Shown: positions 1-8,105 of the stretch, one piece after another
How the letters are laid out: each line of letters opens with the position of its first letter
Position numbering within the stretch: position 1 is the first letter of the stretch
From: Glycocaulis sp051859565
Lineage (GTDB): Bacteria; Pseudomonadota; Alphaproteobacteria; Caulobacterales; Maricaulaceae
Reading direction: 5' to 3'
NCBI RefSeq assembly: GCF_051859565.1
Contig: NZ_JBHYFK010000004.1
Span: 279,106-343,105 of the forward strand
DNA: 64,000 nt
Program-made: the position numbers and the translations under genes
The notes under the pieces: model-generated
Told to the model about the DNA's origin: nothing
Databases searched by the model: none
What the model saw: the letters and a program-made list of their open reading frames with translations, nothing else

Positions 1-673
1 CGCCTCGACGATGGATAAGGGCAGCGTGTTCGAGATGGGCCGCAATTTCGGCCAGTCCGTCATCACCGCCTTTGCGCGCCTTGATGGATGGCCGGTGGCG
101 GTGATCGCCTCCAACCCCAAAGTCTATGGCGGCGGGTGGACGGCAGAAGCCGCGCAGAAGGTGACGCGCTTTATTGATCTGGCCGAAACCTTCCGCCTGC
201 CGATTGTCCATTTCGTCGATATTCCGGGCTTCGTCATCGGCACGCGCGCCGAACGCGCCGGCACGATCCGCCATGGCGCGCGGGCGCTCGCCGCACTCTA
301 TCAGGCCAGCGTTCCCATGTGCGCGATCATCGTTCGCAAAGCCTTTGGCGTCGCCGGTGCGGCGATGATGAACCATACCGGTTTCCGCTATCGCTATGCC
401 TGGCCGTCGGGCGACTGGGGCTCCTTGCCACTCGAAGGCGGGGTGGAGGCGGCGTTCAAGGCGGCGCTCGAAACGGCAGAAGACCCGGCCGCGATGAAGG
501 CGGAGCTCTCCCGCCAGATGCGCGCCTTCTCCTCCCCCTTCAAGACAGCCGAACGCTTCTGGGTGGAGGAGATCATCGATCCGGCCGAGACACGGCTCCT
601 GCTGACCGAATTTGCGAGGCTTTCTGCGCCTTTACGCGAACGAGGCGATAAAAAGCCGCGTTATCGGCCTTAG
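1..673 (+). CDS. Acyl-CoA carboxylase carboxyltransferase subunit, 3' part (partial)
   Basis: This is the C-terminal carboxyltransferase half of a biotin-dependent acyl-CoA carboxylase beta subunit (propionyl-, methylcrotonyl- or geranyl-CoA type), which moves the carboxyl group from biotin to an acyl-CoA. The frame stays open to the left edge, so the gene starts outside the window. The motifs DKGSVFEM, FARLDGWPVAV and VDIPGFVIGT are typical of the family, and the acyl-CoA pocket region with the AAMM stretch follows. A TAG stop ends the gene at 673. Seen: an intact C-terminal domain of about 223 residues. Known: this family forms hetero-dodecamers with a biotin carboxylase alpha subunit. The exact substrate cannot be decided from this half, and no alpha subunit lies downstream. 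Confidence 0.9.
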   Translation, partial: ASTMDKGSVFEMGRNFGQSVITAFARLDGWPVAVIASNPKVYGGGWTAEAAQKVTRFIDLAETFRLPIVHFVDIPGFVIGTRAERAGTIRHGARALAALYQASVPMCAIIVRKAFGVAGAAMMNHTGFRYRYAWPSGDWGSLPLEGGVEAAFKAALETAEDPAAMKAELSRQMRAFSSPFKTAERFWVEEIIDPAETRLLLTEFARLSAPLRERGDKKPRYRP

Positions 674-1166
674 GAGGCGCACCGCTTCTCCAAACTCCCA
701 ACACTGTCATCCTCGGGCCGAGCGCAAGCGAGGTCCCGGGGACCTATGCCTGCAACGAACCCGCTAGCTCCAAGCTCTCAGGCATGGATCACCCGCATGC
801 GCGGGTGATGACAGCTTTTGGGATGGCCATTGACCTGTCCACCGGGGTCCCCCGCCTCGACGGGGGACCCAGATATCAACGCTGGGTTCCCGCCTGCGCG
901 GGAACGACGAAGGAGATAAGCAGGCCGCCGGAGATTGATGCCTCCTCACGTGCGTTTCACCGGCAAAAGCCGGTGCCAAAAAAATGGATCCCGGGTCAAG
1001 CCCGGGAACCCGGTTGAGATTATAAAGCAAACCGGCAACCTCAATAATCCGAAAAAAAAAACCAAAACCTTACGAACCTTACCAGCTTCGTCAGATGCAA
1101 CACGGCACGCTTTGAGGGACGGTCCCTTCCGTTAGCTCCTTTGGGGGAGTGAGAAGGAGACCTGAG
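674..1166. repeat. Intergenic cluster of GC-rich hairpin repeats
   Basis: This gap of almost 500 bases carries at least four perfect inverted repeats. They are 788-796/801-809 (atcacccgc arms), 845-853/862-870 (gggtccccc arms), 886-893/898-905 (gttcccgc arms) and 989-995/1001-1007 (tcccggg arms). Their wording resembles the dispersed hairpin elements common in alphaproteobacterial intergenic DNA. An A-rich run lies at about 1050-1070. No gene is supported here. The hairpins may act as transcription barriers between the carboxylase operon and the next gene, but no clear T-run follows any of them. Confidence 0.7.
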
Positions 1167-1664
1167 ATGAAACGCATCCTGTTTGCCGGGCTGGCGATGG
1201 CCGCCCTTTCCACGCCCGCCATTGCCCAGCAAGGTCAGGTGATCCGCATGGGCGACAGTGCGCTGTCCTGCCGCGAGATCGTGCTGGAAGCCAATGCCGC
1301 GTCCGAAGTCCTCGGCGGCGCGCCCGAAGGCGGCATTTTCGACAGCACCTACGCCACCGAAGCCGCAACCGGCATCGCCCAGCACGCCGCCCTTATGAGC
1401 GGCGCGGGCCGGGCCATTCCCGGCATCGGCGCGGTTGGCGGCATGATGCGCCAGCGGGCGCAACAGCGCGAAGCCGAACTGGCCGCCCAGCGCGCGATCG
1501 CCGAGAAGCGCTGGTACTGGCTGTCGGGCCTCTATGAAGGCGGGCAGTGCGACAGCGTGCTGCGGGCCGAAGCGCAAGCGGCTGCAGCGGCAGCAGCTCA
1601 ACCGCAGTCAGATGAGCCGGTCTATCAAATGGGCGATCCGGCAGACGCAAGCGGCGGACAGTAA
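1167..1664 (+). CDS. Small secreted protein of unknown function
   Basis: A 165-residue protein begins with a clear Sec signal peptide: KR, a hydrophobic stretch, and cleavage near AIAQQ at about residue 21. The start at 1167 is chosen because an AAGGAG-like ribosome site lies 8-14 bases upstream; an in-frame upstream start at 1149 would bury the signal peptide. The mature part holds two cysteines (SCRE and GQCDS) that could form a disulphide. It also has a Gly/Ala-rich middle, a charged helix (RQRAQQREAEL) and an Ala/Gln-rich tail. I do not recognise the family. It stands alone between the hairpin cluster and the convergent holdfast genes. Confidence 0.75.
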   Translation: MKRILFAGLAMAALSTPAIAQQGQVIRMGDSALSCREIVLEANAASEVLGGAPEGGIFDSTYATEAATGIAQHAALMSGAGRAIPGIGAVGGMMRQRAQQREAELAAQRAIAEKRWYWLSGLYEGGQCDSVLRAEAQAAAAAAAQPQSDEPVYQMGDPADASGGQ

Positions 1665-1700
1665 GTCCCTCCTGTTCCCGCCAAGCAGGCGCGCTGCTAT

Positions 1701-2801
1701 TCAGCCCGGACCTCCCCGGTTGCGGCGATAAGCGGCGCGCAGCGCGTTCATGGCCTCGCGTGACAGGGTGACATTCATGCCCGTCTCGCGGCTCTCATAG
1801 GCGTCCCAGCCGCTGGGCCAGCGCCACGCCGCCCAGTTCGCGCCAGCGCTTTCCAGCGCGGCGATGCGGGTCTGGAAATACCGGCCCAGATCCGGCGCGT
1901 GCAGCGCCGCACCAAACTCCAGACAGGCCCAGCGCGGATAGCCCGCCATCGCCTGTGCCAGGTGATTGCCATCATCATTGAGGCGCACACCGGCCCGCGC
2001 GCCCTGATGGGTATATTCCCACGGGGCATAGTCATGCACATTGATGACTGTGTGCGCAGATGCGCTCTGCATGGCGCCCAGCGCCTCTGCCCGCGCCCAG
2101 CGGTCGGGGCTTAGGATCAGCGGCACGCCAGGGGCTTGCGGCCAGTTGCGGTCAATCGCGGCAGCGATTGCCGGCCAGACAGAAGGGTGGCCCAGATCAC
2201 TGCCATTGGGTTCGACCATCGCCAGAATGCCCGCCAGAGCCGGATGCGAACCAAATCTGCGCGCCGCATGCAGGCACATGGCCACCCAGGCGGCCTGTGC
2301 CTCCTCATCGTGCCACAGCGAGTTGTTCAGGAGGCGGCGCGGATACCAGTCATCATCGGGATGGAAGGCAAAGGCGCTGCGCCCCGGCCCGGTGCGAAAG
2401 CCGATGACGGTGTAGAGGCCGGCGCGCTGACACATATCCAGCCAGCGCCCGATATGGTCCTCAATCGCCGGATCAACGCCAAAGTTGCCCGTTTCGGCGA
2501 ACATGCCAGCGCCAGACCAGACGGCCAGATTAGCCCCTGCCTCGGCCAGCGAATCCAGCGCCGCCTGGGAGACAGGCGCGCCCAGCGGTCCCGGCCCCAG
2601 AAACGTTGTGCCATCTAGCTCAGGATAGACGCGCCGCTGGGCAAAGACGGCCCCGCGCAAGTGCGGGCCGGTGCCATTGTCCCACAAGGCCATCCGGCCA
2701 GACGGCGATGGATCGTAGGACGCAAGCCGCAGCCCCGGCGGGGCGAAGGCAGAACTGGCCAGAGCCCCGCCAGCGGCCAGCAGATTGCGCCGGGTTGTCA
2801 T
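1701..2801 (-). CDS. Exported glycoside hydrolase, GH5/cellulase-like TIM barrel
   Basis: A 366-residue protein with a twin-arginine-like signal (TTRRNLLAAGG, residues 2-12) and a glycosidase barrel. Candidate catalytic residues are Glu197 in MVEPN (acid/base, end of strand 4) and Glu295 in CLEFG (nucleophile, strand 7). His256/Tyr258 in VHDY and Trp326/Trp328 fit the substrate cleft. This layout matches clan GH-A (GH5-like) enzymes. Its ATG overlaps the stop of hfsK as ATGA, so the two are translationally coupled. The position at the edge of a holdfast cluster suggests that it trims or remodels that polysaccharide in the periplasm or at the surface. The function is inferred; the fold assignment is fairly safe, the exact GH family is not. 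Confidence 0.75.
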   Translation of the reverse strand: MTTRRNLLAAGGALASSAFAPPGLRLASYDPSPSGRMALWDNGTGPHLRGAVFAQRRVYPELDGTTFLGPGPLGAPVSQAALDSLAEAGANLAVWSGAGMFAETGNFGVDPAIEDHIGRWLDMCQRAGLYTVIGFRTGPGRSAFAFHPDDDWYPRRLLNNSLWHDEEAQAAWVAMCLHAARRFGSHPALAGILAMVEPNGSDLGHPSVWPAIAAAIDRNWPQAPGVPLILSPDRWARAEALGAMQSASAHTVINVHDYAPWEYTHQGARAGVRLNDDGNHLAQAMAGYPRWACLEFGAALHAPDLGRYFQTRIAALESAGANWAAWRWPSGWDAYESRETGMNVTLSREAMNALRAAYRRNRGGPG

Positions 2802-3880
2802 GCGGCCCGGAAGGCAGCGTAGCGGTCGATACGCCGGAAGGCCCGGCCCGGAAGGGTGGAGACCGGCCCCAGCGGCAGGCTCTCGGCGACATTTTCGATC
2901 CGGTCGGCGATTCTCCGCGCTGCACCAGCCAGCGATGGCGCGGTTGCATAGCCCGATGCTAGCGGAAACTGCCAGCTGGCCAATTCCCGCTTGAAGTCAT
3001 ACTCACCCGGGCCGAGATGGATTTCGCGCAGACCCTCAGCCGATAGTTCACGCGCAATCTGCATGAGCAGGTTCAGCCCCGGTCCCAGCTTTGAAAATTC
3101 CGGGTCATACACCGGGAACCAGTAGTGCAGGACGGTGTCCGAACGCATGCCCACATGAGCGGCGGCAAGCTGGCCGTTGATTTCAAGGCTCGAGACCAGC
3201 CCTGACGCATTGTCGAGCCCGCTGCCAAGCAGCACGTCGATCAGCTTGCGCGTCCAGCCCACCGAGAACACGTCGAAATGGCCCGTTCGCCGGTACTGGG
3301 CCGACTTCCATTCCAGCGCTTTTGCCAGCACTTCCGGGCGATTATCGTCTACACGGAACTGGAATCTGGAGGTCTCTTCCTCCAGCTTGCGCCGCCGGGC
3401 GCGCAGATTGCGGAAGGCCTTCGGCTCGACACCGCTGCGCGTGTCGAGCCACGTCTCATAACCACCCGACAGGTCAATCACCCAGGAGCCGTCCACCTCC
3501 TGCGCGTGCTCACGGAATGCCGCCTGCGTACCCAGCGCGCCGAAGAAGTCGAAAACCTTGAGCCCCGCCTTGCGCAGGACCGTGTGAAGATCGAAGACAG
3601 CGCCGGGGGCAGCGATAAAGCCATGGTGATCGCTCAAAGGCCCGCCCAGCGGCCGCGCATAGCCCATCGCGCCCCTGTGAAAGGGAAGAAAGCCCCTGAT
3701 CGCTCCCGCCTCGCGGATCACCAGCACACGCGTATCGCGCCGCACGGCGGCCATTGCATCGAGAAATCCGAGCGAGAAATAGGGACTCGCCAGCGCAGGG
3801 TCAGCGTTCTGAAAACTGCGCCATGCATCACGTTCCGCCTGGCCAAGCGACGGGGCGCGGCATGTCTCGACTTCAATCAT
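2798..3880 (-). CDS. hfsK: HfsK-like GNAT-fold acyltransferase (CelD/FemAB type)
   Basis: This is a roughly 360-residue protein of the CelD/Acetyltransf_6 group, which has two GNAT-like halves. The C-terminal half carries the family signature: SLEINGQLAAAHVGM, then a tyrosine/phenylalanine-rich strand, GPGLNLLM and LGPGEYDFKREL. In Caulobacter, HfsK is such a protein; it modifies holdfast polysaccharide and affects holdfast cohesion. The start at 3880 (MIEVETC) is preferred because family members begin there; an in-frame ATG at 3922 is possible. It is divergent from hfsF and overlaps the GH5-like gene by ATGA. The name rests on family plus location in the hfs locus. Confidence 0.75.
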   Translation of the reverse strand: MIEVETCRAPSLGQAERDAWRSFQNADPALASPYFSLGFLDAMAAVRRDTRVLVIREAGAIRGFLPFHRGAMGYARPLGGPLSDHHGFIAAPGAVFDLHTVLRKAGLKVFDFFGALGTQAAFREHAQEVDGSWVIDLSGGYETWLDTRSGVEPKAFRNLRARRRKLEEETSRFQFRVDDNRPEVLAKALEWKSAQYRRTGHFDVFSVGWTRKLIDVLLGSGLDNASGLVSSLEINGQLAAAHVGMRSDTVLHYWFPVYDPEFSKLGPGLNLLMQIARELSAEGLREIHLGPGEYDFKRELASWQFPLASGYATAPSLAGAARRIADRIENVAESLPLGPVSTLPGRAFRRIDRYAAFRAA

Positions 3881-4055
3881 TCGCACGGCCCCGCTTTCCC
3901 GCTTCCGCTGCACCTGCCCCATACCGGGACGGTTTTTATCCGTCCGGTGCGGTTAAGGCGGTTCTTAAGGCTTGTTATGCATGCTGCGTTCCGCTGCGGC
4001 TCCGGCATCGGGCTTGCTAGCAGACAGACGATGTAGCGCACCGGAACGCCTGATA

Positions 4056-5510
4056 ATGCTGAACCGCCATCTGCTGACCTATCTGCCGGTCTATGCCGCG
4101 CAAATCCTTGTCGGATTTGGCAGCGTGGTGGTGTTCACGCGAGTCCTGTCACCCGAAGACTATGGGCGCTACACACTGGTACTCGCCGGCGCCCTGCTCA
4201 CGCAGACACTGGTATTTACCTGGCTGGACGCCGCCGTCGCGCGCCATCACGCGCGCGCCACTGCCAGAGGACGCCTTGGCGGGCACCTCGCTACAGCGTT
4301 TTCCCTCTACGGCGCGCTGGCCGTTCTGAGTCTCGTGGTCTTTGGCGGCGCCATCGCGCTGGCGCCCATCAGCACCGAGCTAAAAACCGTCTGCGCCTTC
4401 GCACTGGTGTCTCAAGTCTTGCGCTCGGCCATCATGATCGCGCTCGAAACCCGCCGGGCGGAGGGCGAGGCAGTGCGCTTCGCGCTGCTGGAAAGCTTCA
4501 TCCTTGGCTCCGGCTTTGGCCTGGGCGTCGTCTTCATCATGGCAGGCGGAATGGGGCCCGCTGGTCCGTTTGCGGGCATGGCGCTGGCCTGTCTGGTGGC
4601 CATCCTCATCGACATTCCGGTCCTGCTGTCCAAAGCCAAGCGTGACCGCGCCGGGCCGCGCCGGGCTTTGCGCTTCTTTGCCTATGGTGCGCCGGTGGCG
4701 GTATCGTTGGTGTTTGAGCACCTGCTCTCCACCGGAGACCGCTTCGTCATTGCGGCCCTGATGGGCGAGGCTGCGACGGGTGCCTATGCCGCCGGGTACG
4801 GCATTACGGACCGCTCGCTGAACATCATCTTCATCTGGCTGGGCATGACGGCCGGCCCGCTGGCCATCAAGGCGTTCGAGCATGAAGGGGCCGAGGCCGC
4901 GCGCGCCGTGCTGCGCCAGGCCGCCGGCCTGATGGGTCTGATCGCCATCCCCGCCGCGACCGGCATCGCATTGCTCTCCGAACCCTTTGCCCGGCTTCTC
5001 ATCGCCGAAAGCCTGGCCGGTGCAGCAGCGCCCATCATGCCGCTGATCGCGCTGGGCGCGATGCTGAACGGCTTCATGACCTATGTCTTCCATGAGAGCT
5101 TCGTGATCGGGCGCAGGCCGAAAGTCATGGCCGGGCTGATGGCGGGCAGTGCGGCCCTGAACCTGGCGCTGAATCTTGCCCTGATCCCGATGCTGGGCCT
5201 GATCGGCGCGGCGCTGGCCACCGTCCTCTCCTACGCCATCGCACTCGTCGCGTGCGTGGTCATGGGCCGGGGTATTTTCCGGCTCTCTTTGCCTCTGGAT
5301 GACTGGGTGAAGGCCGCGACCGCCAGCGTCATCATGGCGGCTGCGCTGATGGCGTTGCCGGTGCCGGAAGCGGCCTTCGCGCATCTGGCATTCCACGTGC
5401 CGGTGGGCGTGCTGGTCTACGCGGTTGTGGCCCTTACGCTGGACGTTGCCGGGTGCCGCAGCGTGTTCGTCATGCCCGCCATGCGCCGCCTGCAATGGAG
5501 GGGCGCATGA
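4056..5510 (+). CDS. hfsF: Holdfast polysaccharide flippase (Wzx family)
   Basis: A 484-residue integral membrane protein of the Wzx/MATE-like oligosaccharide flippase family, with about 12-14 hydrophobic segments throughout. The N-terminus (RHLLTYLPVYAAQILVGFGS) and the ED-YGRYTL motif are typical of PST/Wzx transporters. It would move lipid-linked repeat units across the inner membrane. The start at 4056 is chosen because it opens directly on the first membrane helix; an upstream in-frame ATG at 3972 adds a non-conserved leader. Its stop overlaps the start of hfsG (ATGA at 5507-5510). In Caulobacter the equivalent is HfsF. Confidence 0.88.
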   Translation: MLNRHLLTYLPVYAAQILVGFGSVVVFTRVLSPEDYGRYTLVLAGALLTQTLVFTWLDAAVARHHARATARGRLGGHLATAFSLYGALAVLSLVVFGGAIALAPISTELKTVCAFALVSQVLRSAIMIALETRRAEGEAVRFALLESFILGSGFGLGVVFIMAGGMGPAGPFAGMALACLVAILIDIPVLLSKAKRDRAGPRRALRFFAYGAPVAVSLVFEHLLSTGDRFVIAALMGEAATGAYAAGYGITDRSLNIIFIWLGMTAGPLAIKAFEHEGAEAARAVLRQAAGLMGLIAIPAATGIALLSEPFARLLIAESLAGAAAPIMPLIALGAMLNGFMTYVFHESFVIGRRPKVMAGLMAGSAALNLALNLALIPMLGLIGAALATVLSYAIALVACVVMGRGIFRLSLPLDDWVKAATASVIMAAALMALPVPEAAFAHLAFHVPVGVLVYAVVALTLDVAGCRSVFVMPAMRRLQWRGA

Positions 5511-6400
5511 GCGCGCCCTCCCTCTCCGTCCTGATCCCGTTTCACGGCGATGACCCGTCTGCCCTGCTGGACGCTCTGCTGGCTCAGGCCGGAGCGGACA
5601 TGGAAATCGTCCTCTTCGACGACGGATCACCCGCCGCAGATGTCTTCGAGCGCCTCTCCGCGCATCCCGATGTCCTGGACGGGGCGGTGCGTATCCTGCG
5701 CTCCGATACCAATATCCAGCGCTCCGGCGCGCGCAATGCGCTGGCCAGTGCGGCCAGTGGCGAATGGCTGCTCTTTCTGGACGCAGACATGGAACTGCCT
5801 GAGGGCTTTCTTGCCCGCTGGAAAGAGTTGCTCGAAAGCGCGGAGTTTGACGCCGCCTATGGCGGCTATCTCGTGCCAGAGACCAAGGCAGGCCAGTTCG
5901 CCGTTCATGCCGCCCTCGCCCGCGCCGGTGACGTAAACAATGCCGAGGCCCGCGCCAAACGCGGGGCATCGGCCTTTGCAGGCTCCAACATGGCGGTCAG
6001 ATCGTCACTGATGGCCAACACACCGTTTGACGAATCCTATCGCGGCTGGGGCTGGGAGGATGTGGACTGGGCCGTACGCGCCGCCAAGGCCGGACGCCTC
6101 GCCCATGTCGACAATCCGGCAGGCCATGGCGGGCTGCAGAGCGTTGACCGGCTGATCACAAAATTCGCCGAAGGCGGCATCAATTATGCCCGCTTCCTCG
6201 CCCGCCATCCCGACCAGGCAAGCCTTCCCGGCGCGCGTCTTGCACGCCTGCTTGCACAGTGGCGGCTGTCTGGCCCTGTGCAGGCGCTGGCACCGGCATT
6301 GTCGCGCACGCAGGCTCTGCCGACCCGCGCGCGCGTACTGGCGCTGAAAGCCTACAAGGCCGCGTGCGCGGCAGCAGCCCTGAAGGAGGTGACGCCATGA
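5507..6400 (+). CDS. hfsG: Family 2 glycosyltransferase (HfsG-like)
   Basis: A 297-residue GT-A fold enzyme. The N-terminal strand SVLIPFHGDD and the nucleotide/metal site LFLDADME (residues 89-96, DAD at 92-94) are classic GT2 features. The later RGWGWEDVDWAVRAAKAG block is the acceptor-side ED motif. It should transfer a sugar onto the growing lipid-linked holdfast unit on the cytoplasmic side. It is translationally coupled at both ends: its ATG overlaps the flippase stop and its stop overlaps the deacetylase ATG. HfsG is the glycosyltransferase next to the flippase and deacetylase in Caulobacter, hence the symbol; donor sugar not deducible. Confidence 0.82.
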   Translation: MSAPSLSVLIPFHGDDPSALLDALLAQAGADMEIVLFDDGSPAADVFERLSAHPDVLDGAVRILRSDTNIQRSGARNALASAASGEWLLFLDADMELPEGFLARWKELLESAEFDAAYGGYLVPETKAGQFAVHAALARAGDVNNAEARAKRGASAFAGSNMAVRSSLMANTPFDESYRGWGWEDVDWAVRAAKAGRLAHVDNPAGHGGLQSVDRLITKFAEGGINYARFLARHPDQASLPGARLARLLAQWRLSGPVQALAPALSRTQALPTRARVLALKAYKAACAAAALKEVTP

Positions 6401-7179
6401 GCGATATCTACCAGCCCGCAGGCGGTCTGTTTGGCAAGGTGCGCCGTGTGGCTGCGCGCGCGGGCGTAAGGCGGCCGATCGATGTGGCCATCACCGAGCC
6501 CATCGTCTCCTTCACCTTTGATGATTTCCCACGTTCGGCTGCGCTGATTGGCGCGCCCATGCTGGAAAGGCGTGGCTGGCGCGGCACCTACTACACCGCG
6601 ATGGGTTTCCTCGGCACAACGACGCATCTGGGCGAGATGATGCAGCGCGCCGACATCGAGGCGCTGCATGCGCGCGGCCACGAGATTGCCTGTCATACCT
6701 ACGCCCATCTCGACGCCAGTCATTGCGAGGCGGACGTTTTCGCAGACGATTGCGAACGCAATTGCGCCGAGCTGATGGAACTGGGCATTTTGCGCCCGCG
6801 CACCAGCTTTGCCTTTCCCTATGGAGAGGCCAGCCCTGCCATCAAACGCGCCCTGCAGCCGCGCTATGGCGCGCTGCGCGGGGTGCGTCATGGCATCAAC
6901 CGCAAGGGCGATGATCTGAACCTGCTAAAAGCCGTCGCGCTGGATGGCGGAAAAGCCGGTCTGGACAAGGCCTTGCGGGCTATCCATGAGGTGAAGCGCG
7001 AACCGGGCTGGCTGATCTTCTATGGCCATGATGTCCGCGAAAACCCGTCCGAATGGGGCTGCACACCGGACTTTCTGGCGACCATCTGCGCGGAAGTGAA
7101 CGCGCAGGACCTGCCCGTGCTGACGGTCGGCGAGACCCTGTCCATGCTGTCAGGCGCACCTGCCCGGATACCGGCATGA
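6397..7179 (+). CDS. hfsH: Polysaccharide deacetylase (NodB domain, HfsH-like)
   Basis: A 260-residue carbohydrate esterase family 4 protein. The NodB motif 1 appears as TFDDF (Asp42/Asp43) and motif 2 as HTYAH (His100/His104), supplying the catalytic base and metal ligands. The later SFAFPYGE stretch is motif 3. No signal peptide is evident, so it probably acts in the cytoplasm on lipid-linked precursor, as proposed for HfsH. In Caulobacter, HfsH removes acetyl groups from N-acetylglucosamine residues and is needed for holdfast cohesion and anchoring. Both gene ends overlap neighbours by ATGA, supporting one coordinated translational unit. Confidence 0.87.
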   Translation: MSDIYQPAGGLFGKVRRVAARAGVRRPIDVAITEPIVSFTFDDFPRSAALIGAPMLERRGWRGTYYTAMGFLGTTTHLGEMMQRADIEALHARGHEIACHTYAHLDASHCEADVFADDCERNCAELMELGILRPRTSFAFPYGEASPAIKRALQPRYGALRGVRHGINRKGDDLNLLKAVALDGGKAGLDKALRAIHEVKREPGWLIFYGHDVRENPSEWGCTPDFLATICAEVNAQDLPVLTVGETLSMLSGAPARIPA

Positions 7180-8105
7180 GCGAAGACGCCTCTGTCAGCG
7201 TGCTGATCCCCACTTTCCGCAGGGCCGAAGGGCTCTCGCGGGCCGTGGCGAGCGTACTGGCGCAGACCCGCCTGCCTGATGAAATCGTGATCGTGGACAA
7301 TGATCCGGCAGCAAGCGCGCGCGATATGGCGAGCCAGCTGACCAAGAGTTCGCCGGTTGCTATCCGCTACGTTCATGAGCCGCGCCCCGGCGTCGCGAAT
7401 GCGCGCAATACCGGGTTTGCCACGGCCACGGGACGCTTCATCGCTCAGCTCGACGATGACGAGGCGGCCAGGCCGCAATGGCTGGAAAGCCTGCTGGCTA
7501 CACGCGAAGCCATGGACTGTCCCATCGTGTTCGGTCCGGTCACACCGCTGGCATTGGACGCGAGCCCGACCGCGCGGGCCTTTCTGGAACGCCTCTATGC
7601 GCGCACCGGCCCGCAAGAAGACGCATTGCGTAGCCGGGATTGGGGCTGCGGCAATTCCCTGATCGACCGGGCCGCGGTGTCCCTGCCCGATCCGCCATTT
7701 GATGTGCGCACCAATGAAATGGGTGGGGAGGATGATCTTCTGTTCGTAGGGCTACAAAGCGCGGGCGTGCGTTTTGCCTGGTCAGCGAAAGCCGAAGTGA
7801 TCGAGCATGTGGAGGGAAAGCGCGCGCGCTGGCCGCACATGCTGGCGCGCAGCTTCGCCTATGGTCAGGGTGCCAGCCAGAACTGCATTCATGGCTCGAA
7901 AGTCGATTATCCCGGCCTGCTGGGCTGGATGGTGGTCGGTCTGGGGCAGGCAATGGTGTTTGGACTGATCGCCTTGCCTGCGCGCCTGGCTGCCGGGCCT
8001 GAGGCTGGCGCAGCCTGCCTGGACAAGGCCGTGCAAGGCTTTGGCAAGCTGTTCTGGATGGAACGTCTTGCGCCGCGCTTTTACGGCGCTGCCTCGCGCG
8101 GCTGA
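7176..8105 (+). CDS. hfsL: Second family 2 glycosyltransferase (HfsL-like)
   Basis: A 309-residue GT2 enzyme. It opens with SVSVLIPTFRRAEGL, has a DEIVIVDND nucleotide strand (35-43) and a metal site QLDDDEA (91-97). The GGEDDLLFVGLQ block further on is the acceptor/catalytic ED motif. The C-terminal 60 residues hold a hydrophobic segment (LLGWMVVGLGQAMVFGLIAL) that could tether it to the membrane. It is coupled to hfsH by ATGA and its 3' end overlaps the convergent polymerase gene by 25 bases. HfsL and HfsG are the two GT2 enzymes reported as necessary for holdfast in Caulobacter and Hirschia; HfsL versus HfsJ remains uncertain. Confidence 0.75.
   Translation: MSEDASVSVLIPTFRRAEGLSRAVASVLAQTRLPDEIVIVDNDPAASARDMASQLTKSSPVAIRYVHEPRPGVANARNTGFATATGRFIAQLDDDEAARPQWLESLLATREAMDCPIVFGPVTPLALDASPTARAFLERLYARTGPQEDALRSRDWGCGNSLIDRAAVSLPDPPFDVRTNEMGGEDDLLFVGLQSAGVRFAWSAKAEVIEHVEGKRARWPHMLARSFAYGQGASQNCIHGSKVDYPGLLGWMVVGLGQAMVFGLIALPARLAAGPEAGAACLDKAVQGFGKLFWMERLAPRFYGAASRG

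Noticed and set aside
4380..5969. 529-residue minus-strand ORF opposite hfsF and hfsG
   Set aside because: Arg/His/Gly-rich shadow of a GC-rich plus-strand gene pair; no motif and no start site.
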